In this document: positions 37,654-39,577 of the stretch, piece after piece
Layout: each line of letters starts with the position of its first letter
Numbering within the stretch: the stretch's first letter is position 1
Assembly: GCF_030696805.1 (NCBI RefSeq)
Contig: NZ_JAUYRO010000091.1
Location: 1 to 39,577, forward strand
Source of the DNA: Methyloversatilis sp.
GTDB taxonomy: Bacteria > Pseudomonadota > Gammaproteobacteria > Burkholderiales > Rhodocyclaceae
DNA: 39,577 bases
Reading direction: 5' to 3'
The notes under the pieces: model-generated
The model's database searches: none
Seen by the model: only the letters and a program-made list of their open reading frames with translations
What the model was told of the DNA's origin: nothing
Program-made: the position numbers and the translations under genes

Positions 37654-38133
37654 ATGAAATGTCCCTTCTGCAGTTCGCCCGACACCCAGGTCGTCGAAAC
37701 CCGTGAAAGCGAGGACGGCGACATCATCCGCCGCCGCCGTCGCTGTGCCGCCTGTGACAAGCGCTTCACGACCTATGAGCGGGTCGACCTGAAGATGCCG
37801 CAGGTGGTGAAGAAGGACGGCCGGCGCGCCGAGTACGACCGCGAAAAGCTGCGCGCCAGCATGATGCTGGCGCTGCGCAAGCGACCGGTCACCACCGAAT
37901 CGGTCGATCTGGCGATGGATCGCATCGAGGAGCGCCTGCTCACCATGGGCGTGCGCGAACTGGCGACCGACCGGCTGGGCGAACTGGTGATGCGCGAACT
38001 GAAGAAGCTCGACAAGATCGGCTACATCCGTTTCGCCAGCGTGTATCGCAATTTCGAGGACGTCGACGAGTTTTCGGAAGTGGTGCGCGAAGTCACCAAA
38101 CCGACCCGAGCGCCGCGCAAGGCGGCGACCTGA
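37654..38133 (+). CDS. nrdR: Transcriptional repressor NrdR
   Basis: Zinc- and nucleotide-binding repressor of ribonucleotide reductase genes. The 159 residues carry the zinc ribbon Cys3/Cys6 and Cys31/Cys34 (MKCPFC ... CAAC), the conserved RRRR run and FTTYERVD, then an ATP-cone domain from ~49 to 139 ([20 protein letters not shown]). GGAG lies 8 nt before the ATG. Its stop codon directly abuts the ribD start (tga then atg), the common nrdR-ribD pairing. No NrdR box was found in the window. Confidence 0.97.
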   Translation: MKCPFCSSPDTQVVETRESEDGDIIRRRRRCAACDKRFTTYERVDLKMPQVVKKDGRRAEYDREKLRASMMLALRKRPVTTESVDLAMDRIEERLLTMGVRELATDRLGELVMRELKKLDKIGYIRFASVYRNFEDVDEFSEVVREVTKPTRAPRKAAT

Positions 38134-39228
38134 ATGGCGGGCGACGCACACCACATGGCGCGTGCGCTGCAGCTGGCGGCGCGCGGCCTGAACACGACGA
38201 CGCCGAACCCGCGCGTCGGCTGCGTCATCGCGCGCGACGGACAGGTCGTCGGCGAGGGCTGGCATGTCAGGGCGGGCGAGCCGCACGCCGAAGTGCACGC
38301 GTTGCAATCCGCCGGTAATGCGGCGCGCGGTGCCACGGCCTACGTAACGCTCGAGCCGTGCAGCCATCACGGCCGTACGCCACCGTGCGCCGACGCGCTG
38401 ATCAGGGCCGGTGTGGCGCGCGTGGTGGCCGCCATGCCGGACCCGAATCCGCTGGTCGCCGGTCAGGGGCTGGCCCGGCTGGCCGCCGCCGGCATCGCGA
38501 CGACCTGTGGCGTACTGGAGCAGGAGGCGCGCGAACTGAATATCGGCTTCGTGTCGCGCATGACACGCGGCCGCCCCTGGGTCAGGCTGAAAACGGCCTC
38601 CACACTTGATGGCGTCACCGCACTCGACAACGGCATCAGCCAGTGGATCACCGGCCCGGCGGCGCGGCGCGACGGCCACCGCTGGCGCGCCCGCGCCTGT
38701 GCCGTTTTGTCCGGTATCGGCACCGTGCAGGAAGACAACCCGTCGCTGACCGTGCGCGAGGTGCCTGCGGAGCGTCAGCCGCTGCGTGTCATCGTCGACG
38801 CCCGGCTGGCGCTGTCACCCGCGGCGAAGCTGTTCGCCGACATCGACCGCGCGCCCCTGCTGGTGGTGTGCGCATCCGATGATGTGCCGAACGCCCGCGC
38901 GCTTCGCAATGCCGGTGCCGAGCTGCTTGCGCTGCCGAACGACGGCGGCAAGGTCGATCTGCCAGCCCTGCTGCAGGCCCTCGGCGCGCGTGGCATCAAC
39001 GAACTGCACGCCGAATCCGGTCACAAGCTCAACGGGTCGCTGATGCGCGAAGGCTGCGTCGATGAATTGCTGATGTATGTCGCGCCGACCGTACTCGGCC
39101 GCGGTATGGGTTTGTTCAACCTCGGCCCGTTCGACACGCTGGATCAGCGCCTCGATGTCGATATCCGCGACATCCGGGCCGTGGGGCGCGACTGGCGCGT
39201 CCTGGCGCGGTTGAGATCGTCGAAGTAG
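38134..39228 (+). CDS. ribD: Bifunctional riboflavin biosynthesis deaminase/reductase RibD
   Basis: Catalyses deamination then reduction of the pyrimidine intermediate in riboflavin synthesis. The 364 residues comprise a zinc cytidine-deaminase-like domain (PNPRVGCVI; His51 and Glu53 in HAEVHAL; Cys76 and Cys85 in EPCSHHGRTPPC) and a reductase domain from ~147 (RPWVRLKTASTLDG, ISQWITG, DNPSLTVR, LNGSLMREGCVDEL). It follows nrdR with no gap, which suggests coupled translation. Its TAG stop (39226-39228) lies inside the first GTAGGAGCG of a REP-like copy, so the final codons abut repeat DNA. Confidence 0.96.
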   Translation: MAGDAHHMARALQLAARGLNTTTPNPRVGCVIARDGQVVGEGWHVRAGEPHAEVHALQSAGNAARGATAYVTLEPCSHHGRTPPCADALIRAGVARVVAAMPDPNPLVAGQGLARLAAAGIATTCGVLEQEARELNIGFVSRMTRGRPWVRLKTASTLDGVTALDNGISQWITGPAARRDGHRWRARACAVLSGIGTVQEDNPSLTVREVPAERQPLRVIVDARLALSPAAKLFADIDRAPLLVVCASDDVPNARALRNAGAELLALPNDGGKVDLPALLQALGARGINELHAESGHKLNGSLMREGCVDELLMYVAPTVLGRGMGLFNLGPFDTLDQRLDVDIRDIRAVGRDWRVLARLRSSK

Positions 39229-39343
39229 GAGCGCACCCCGTCCGCGATGGGCACGTTGATCATGCGATATCACTTGTCCGGAGACGGGAATCGCCCGCGA
39301 AGCCGGCCGGCCATGCACGGCCGGCCGTGGAAGGCTCCTGCGA
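39225..39343. repeat. REP-like copy A, overlapping the ribD stop
   Basis: It begins GTAGGAGCG, includes GTCCGCGATG and ends GCTCCTGCGA, so it has imperfect inverted ends. It is more diverged than the next two copies and carries an extra hairpin, GGCCGGCC (39305-39312) with GGCCGGCC (39319-39326) around atgcac. It may serve as the ribD transcript end. Confidence 0.8.
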
Positions 39344-39364
39344 AAACCGCGACGGGTGTAGCCC

Positions 39365-39459
39365 TTCGTAGGAGCGGACCCTGTCCGCGATGCGAGCGTG
39401 GCTCATGCACCGTCACGTGTTCGAAGACCGGAATCGCCTGCAGGGCAGGCTCCTACGAA
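39365..39459. repeat. REP-like copy B
   Basis: A 95-bp unit with perfect 11-bp inverted ends TTCGTAGGAGC and GCTCCTACGAA. It is nearly identical to copy C, which begins 114 bp later. Confidence 0.9.
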
Positions 39460-39478
39460 AACTGCGACGGTGTTGCTT

Positions 39479-39573
39479 TTCGTAGGAGCGGACCCTGTCC
39501 GCGATGCGAGCGTGGCTCATGCACCGTCACGTGTTCGAAGACCGGGATCGCCTGCGGGGCAGGCTCCTACGAA
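39479..39573. repeat. REP-like copy C, at the window end
   Basis: A 95-bp unit with the same inverted ends, differing from copy B at about two positions. The window stops four bases after it, in sequence that matches what follows copy B, so more copies may lie beyond. Confidence 0.9.
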
Positions 39574-39577
39574 AACT

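Noticed and set aside
37568-38140. An FMN riboswitch controlling ribD
   Set aside because: ribD follows nrdR without a gap, and no leader with the conserved RFN fold is present upstream of the pair.
39225-39577. CRISPR array at the window end
   Set aside because: The units are about 95 bp with inverted ends and nearly identical interiors. There are no short repeats with unique spacers and no cas genes.

Overview
The window is GC-rich (roughly two thirds G+C by eye), densely coding chromosomal DNA from a Gram-negative proteobacterium, most likely a betaproteobacterium. Three things point there: an aceE-aceF-lpdA order in which both E2 and E3 carry an N-terminal lipoyl domain, a uvrA of the large type common in Betaproteobacteria, and an HprK-related kinase A cluster. 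Placement in or near Rhodocyclales/Burkholderiales is inference. No rRNA, tRNA, CRISPR array, transposase or prophage gene was recognised. Both ends of the window lie inside tandem repeats, which suggests a contig bounded by repeats.

Layout. 1-1497 (-): the N-terminal half of a UvrA excinuclease gene, running off the edge through two in-frame copies of a 123-bp repeat. 1588-2241 (-): a small secreted trypsin-like serine protease, divergent from 2364-3635 (+), a DAACS-family dicarboxylate/amino-acid symporter, with a perfect palindrome between them. 3670-25300 (-): a two-partner secretion (TPS) locus made of an FhaC/ShlB-type outer-membrane transporter (25300-23714), a giant 6,361-residue filamentous-haemagglutinin-like exoprotein (23549-4464) and a periplasmic FecR-domain protein (4452-3670). 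The exoprotein takes up almost half of the window and has a nested repeat structure. 25301-25645 is gene-free and holds a ~136-bp inverted-repeat element.

25646-30042 (-) is a compact, probably co-transcribed set: a Tat-signal-like exported protein, a short ORF that may be a PqqD-like remnant, an HprK-related kinase A, a nucleotidyltransferase, then rpiA and phoU. It resembles the poorly understood 'HPr-rel-A' type of cluster and is the best candidate here for an uncharacterised system. The exported protein is a plausible but unproven partner or substrate. 30274-36288 (-) is the pyruvate dehydrogenase operon aceE-aceF-lpdA, with a palindrome just upstream of aceE. 36671-39228 (+) encodes a YcgR-like PilZ protein behind a good sigma-28 (FliA) promoter match, then nrdR and ribD, which abut. 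39225-39577 is a tandem REP-like array whose first copy supplies the ribD stop codon.

A recurring theme is repeat DNA inside or touching coding sequence: the 123-bp repeat in uvrA, a REP-like segment plus a 15-bp tandem repeat in the lpdA interdomain linker, and the ribD stop codon inside a REP copy.
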